From Paucibacter sp. KBW04 (GTDB lineage: Bacteria; Pseudomonadota; Gammaproteobacteria; Burkholderiales; Burkholderiaceae_C): 64,000 nucleotides of DNA. Location: the NCBI RefSeq assembly GCF_003852425.1, contig NZ_QAJN01000001.1, positions 124,001 through 188,000 of the forward strand, written 5' to 3'. Positions within the stretch are counted from its first letter, which is position 1. Every line of letters begins with the position of its first letter. Positions 61,472 through 64,000 of this stretch are shown here, piece by piece. The translations under genes were made by a program, and so were the position numbers. The notes below the pieces were generated by a model, which searched no databases, was not told where the DNA came from, and saw only the letters and a list, made by a program, of their open reading frames with translations.

Positions 61472-63190
61472 GTGTCGCAACTGCCGAAAAACCGCCCGTT
61501 CCCGCGCGTCCAAACCCTCTTCAGCCTCGCCTTGCTGTCCTTGTTGGCCGCTTGTGCCAGCCGCCCCGAAGCCACGGGTGCGAGCAGCGCACCCGCCGTG
61601 GCGCGTGAGCTGAGCATTTTTTCGATCAATGATTTCCACGGCCATATCCAGCCCAAATCGCCCACGCCCCTGATGCCCCGCCTGCCGGATGCGCAGACTG
61701 GCGAAATCAAGCCTCAGGCCGCCGGCGGTGTGGCCTATCTCGCCAGCGCCATGCAAAAGCTGCGTGCGGGGCGTGAGAACTCGGTGTTTGTGGCGGCGGG
61801 TGATTTGATCGGCGCCTCGCCCCAGCTCTCATCGCTGCTGCGCGATGAGCCCACCTTGTCCGCCATCGGCGAGCTGGATCTGGTGGCCAGTGCGCTGGGC
61901 AACCATGAGTTGGACTCCGGCCTGCCGGAGTTGCTGCGCAAGGCGCGCGGCGAATGCCCGAGCGAGGGCTGCGCCTGGCCTGGCTTCAAGGGCCCAGGCT
62001 TTCCCTATCTGGCCGCCAATCTGCTCGATGCCAATACCGGCAAGCCCTTGCTGGCCACCCATGTGATCAAGGAGGTGGGGGGTGTCAAAGTCGCTTTTGT
62101 GGGCGCCATCACCCGTGACACGCCCTCGGTGGTGGTGCCTCGCAGCATCCAGGGCCTGCGCTTTGCCGACGAGGCCAACACCCTCAACGCCTTGATTCCC
62201 CAGCTGCGCGCCCAAGGTGCCCAGCTGCTGGTGGCGGTGATGCACGAGGGCGCCACCCACCAGGGTGCGGCCAACGATCCCAGCTATGCCTGCCCCGGCC
62301 TGCAAGGCCGTGGTGTGGACATCGCCAAGCGGCTGGACCCCGCTTACGCACTCATCATCAGCGGCCATACCCACCAGGCCTATACCTGCAAGATCAATGG
62401 CCGCTTGCTGGTGCAGGCCGGCAGCTATGGCGGCTGGGTAACCGAAAGCCGCCTGAAGTTGGACGCCAGCAATCAGGTGATCTCCGCCGAGGCTGTGAAC
62501 CACCCGGTGCTGCAATCGGCCTATGCCCCCAACCCGGCTTTTGTGGCCTTGGTGCAGCGCGCTGCGGACTTGACAGCCGCGGTGCGCAACAAGCCCGTGG
62601 CCCAGCTCAGCCAGGGGGCAGTGCGCGGTGCCAAGGCGCCGTTCGGCGATTCGACCATGGGCAATCTGATTGCCGACTCCCAACTCGCCTACGCCAAAAA
62701 GCGCGGCCAGGCCGATCTCGCCTTGATGAACCCCGGCGGCATCCGGGCAGACCTGGTGGTGGAGGCCGACCGCCCGGTGACGATGAGCGACCTCTTCGCC
62801 ATCCAGCCCTTTGCCAATGAGCTGGTGGTGATGACGCTCAGCGGTGCCCAACTGCGTGAGTTGCTGCAGCGTCAACTGCCCAAGGGCGATGCGCCGCCGC
62901 GCTTTTTGCAGGTTTCCAGCAGCTTGCGCTATCGCTGGCAAATTGGCCCCGAAGGCGTGGCCCAGCTGCAAGACGTCAAGATCGACGGTCAGCCCTTGGA
63001 CGACGCCAAGACCTACCGCCTGGTGGTCAATAACTTCATGGCCGATGGCGGCGATGGCCACAGCGTGCTGCGCCAAGGCCGCGACCGCGTCAGCCTGGGT
63101 GTGGACATCGACGCCATGGCCGAATGGCTGACGGACAACCCGGCCGCGGTGAAGCAAATTCAGCCGGGGCGGATTCAACAACTGCCTTGA
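61472..63190 (+). CDS. UshA-family 5'-nucleotidase / metallophosphoesterase lipoprotein
   Basis: 572 residues from a GTG with CGGAG upstream. A lipoprotein signal ends in LLAAC. The N-terminal dinuclear metallophosphatase has FSINDFHGH, AAGDLIGASP, ALGNHELDSG, VMHEGA and ISGHTHQAY. The C-terminal nucleotidase domain has GDSTMGNLIADSQ, ALMNPGGIRADL and NNFMADGGDGH. It hydrolyses extracellular nucleotides or nucleotide sugars at the cell surface or in the periplasm. Confidence 0.92.
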   Translation: MSQLPKNRPFPRVQTLFSLALLSLLAACASRPEATGASSAPAVARELSIFSINDFHGHIQPKSPTPLMPRLPDAQTGEIKPQAAGGVAYLASAMQKLRAGRENSVFVAAGDLIGASPQLSSLLRDEPTLSAIGELDLVASALGNHELDSGLPELLRKARGECPSEGCAWPGFKGPGFPYLAANLLDANTGKPLLATHVIKEVGGVKVAFVGAITRDTPSVVVPRSIQGLRFADEANTLNALIPQLRAQGAQLLVAVMHEGATHQGAANDPSYACPGLQGRGVDIAKRLDPAYALIISGHTHQAYTCKINGRLLVQAGSYGGWVTESRLKLDASNQVISAEAVNHPVLQSAYAPNPAFVALVQRAADLTAAVRNKPVAQLSQGAVRGAKAPFGDSTMGNLIADSQLAYAKKRGQADLALMNPGGIRADLVVEADRPVTMSDLFAIQPFANELVVMTLSGAQLRELLQRQLPKGDAPPRFLQVSSSLRYRWQIGPEGVAQLQDVKIDGQPLDDAKTYRLVVNNFMADGGDGHSVLRQGRDRVSLGVDIDAMAEWLTDNPAAVKQIQPGRIQQLP

Positions 63191-63209
63191 GTCTGCTGTA
63201 AGGCCTTAG

Positions 63210-63272
63210 CCAAACAGCAACGCCTCCTGACCTTGCGGCCAGGAGGCGTTTTCGATTGGAGCGGGTGATGGG
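63210..63272. repeat. duplicated tRNA-Gly 3' end plus terminator, copy 1
   Basis: Sixty-three bases, starting CCAAACAGCAACGCCTCC and ending GATTGGAGCGGGTGATGGG, match the stretch at 63405-63467 with few changes, including compensatory changes in the hairpin. The end is the 3' terminal part of tRNA-Gly without the rest of the gene. Confidence 0.8.
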
Positions 63273-63404
63273 GATGCTCGCTACAGGCTCTGGCCTGTTG
63301 CTCGGCCTCGGGGCTAGCCCTCGGCCCGCTGCTGCGCAGCGTCCAAGACATGCCACTGGCATGTCTTGAGCGAACCCAGGTGGGTCTCTACCCAAACACC
63401 CGCT

Positions 63405-63467
63405 CCAAACGGCGACGCCCCCCGACCTTGCGGTCAGGGGGCGTCTTCGATTGGAGCGGGTGATGGG
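63405..63467. repeat. duplicated tRNA-Gly 3' end plus terminator, copy 2 (at the intact tRNA)
   Basis: The same unit next to the intact tRNA gene. On the minus strand it reads tRNA 3' end, then the hairpin GACGCCCCCTGACC/GGTCGGGGGGCGTC, which acts as its terminator. Confidence 0.8.
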
Positions 63468-63525
63468 AATCGAACCCACGTTATTTGCTTGGGAAGCAAG
63501 AGTCCTACCATTGAACGACACCCGC
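63455..63525 (-). tRNA. tRNA-Gly (anticodon CCC)
   Basis: On the minus strand: acceptor stem GCGGGTG...CACCCGC, D arm with AATGGTAG, anticodon loop TTCCCAA (CCC at 63491-63493), variable loop and T arm TGGGTTCGAATCCCA. No CCA is encoded; the discriminator base is T. It reads glycine codon GGG. Confidence 0.93.
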
Positions 63526-63537
63526 GTTTGGCGCGGA

Positions 63538-64000
63538 TTATAGGGCGCGCTCCTCGGCTTGCTGCAGTGCCAAACTCAGGCGCTGGGCCAGGGGGCCGAA
63601 GGCGTAGGCGTCCATGGCCAGTGAAGCAAAGGTAAGGCTGGCGTGCAGGCGCTCGGCAGGCTCGCTGCGACCACCCGCACCGGCGGCGATGAAGAAGGGC
63701 AGCAGGTGCTCGTCGCTGGGGTGCATGTCTGCACCGTGCGGCGCCAGGCTTCGGTAAGCCTGCAGGCTTTGCCAGTCGCCGGCAGCGGCGCGGGCCCGCA
63801 TCCATTCGCGGAATTGTGCGGAGGCCGGGATCTCCGCAGCGTCGATGGCGGGCGGCCGACCCTGGCCGAAGACCAGGCCCAGATTGTGGGTGAGGCTGCC
63901 GCTGCCCATGATGAGCACGCCTTGCCGAGCCAGGGGCGCCAGCAACTCGCCCAGGGCGTATTGCTCGGCCGGGCCTTGTTTGGGGCTGAAGGCCAGGGGC
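63538..64000 (-). CDS. ygiD: extradiol ring-cleavage dioxygenase, YgiD (4,5-DOPA dioxygenase) family, C-terminal part
   Basis: The visible 153 residues include LAPLARQGVLIMGSGSLTHN, the LigB-type strand with the conserved SGSLTHNL, and APHGADMHPSDEHLLPFFIA with the His/Asp/Glu active-site segment. The family opens the ring of catechol compounds with iron or zinc. The N-terminal part lies beyond the window. The tRNA-Gly gene follows 12 bases after the stop on the same strand. Confidence 0.85.
   Translation of the reverse strand, partial: PLAFSPKQGPAEQYALGELLAPLARQGVLIMGSGSLTHNLGLVFGQGRPPAIDAAEIPASAQFREWMRARAAAGDWQSLQAYRSLAPHGADMHPSDEHLLPFFIAAGAGGRSEPAERLHASLTFASLAMDAYAFGPLAQRLSLALQQAEERAL

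Noticed and set aside
63090-63521. Minus-strand frame containing two similar SIPITRSNR segments
   Set aside because: It is a translation of the tRNA-Gly gene, its duplicated 3' end and the terminators; such readings of tRNA ends are a known annotation artefact.

Overview
The window is about 64 kb of high-GC chromosomal DNA from what looks like a betaproteobacterium of the order Burkholderiales (the Roseateles/Paucibacter/Rubrivivax neighbourhood is my guess from gene content and protein style; no rRNA is present to confirm it). A complete Mu-like transposable prophage of 39,393 bp (20293-59685) sits in ordinary host genes and has split one of them, a large Oar-type TonB-dependent receptor gene.

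Host left flank (1-20287): a partial alpha/beta hydrolase, several GNAT acetyltransferases, a tandem set of three related membrane-anchored Pro/Ala-rich proteins of unknown role beside an XRE regulator and a DUF2975 membrane protein, an AhpD-like protein, a GbsR/MarR-type regulator followed by cytochrome bd oxidase genes (short Q-loop, CIO-like), a SET-domain protein, a UPF0149 protein, alaS with a terminator-like hairpin in its leader, a succinate-semialdehyde dehydrogenase, a chemoreceptor, and the 3' two thirds of the receptor gene.

Prophage: the ends read 5'-TGT...ACA-3' and are flanked by the 5-bp duplication GTAGG. Joining the two host pieces across one copy of GTAGG restores a single open frame of 1093 codons plus stop, so the ends are placed to the base. 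The gene order is not that of phage Mu. An immunity switch at 39.3-40.1 kb lies in the middle. To its right (plus strand) come the BcepMu-gp16-like regulator, transposase A, ATPase B, a run of small early genes with gemA, the Mor-like activator, holin, terminase, portal, gp30, G, a GH19 endolysin and a DNA adenine methylase. To its left (minus strand) come protease I, decoration, major capsid, an SGNH-hydrolase-like protein, gp36, gp37, sheath, tube, a frameshifted tail chaperone pair, tape measure, gp43-gp47, a long Ala/Ser-rich fibre with its chaperone, gp48 and a collar-domain fibre. Compared with Mu, the whole I-to-tail block is inverted and moved to the other side of the early region. A TTCGC-N4-GCGAA dyad lies ahead of both late blocks.

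Host right flank (59686-64000): the 5' third of the receptor gene with two LacI-type operator palindromes upstream, a UshA-family lipoprotein nucleotidase, a tRNA-Gly(CCC) whose 3' end and terminator are duplicated nearby, and a partial extradiol dioxygenase (YgiD family).
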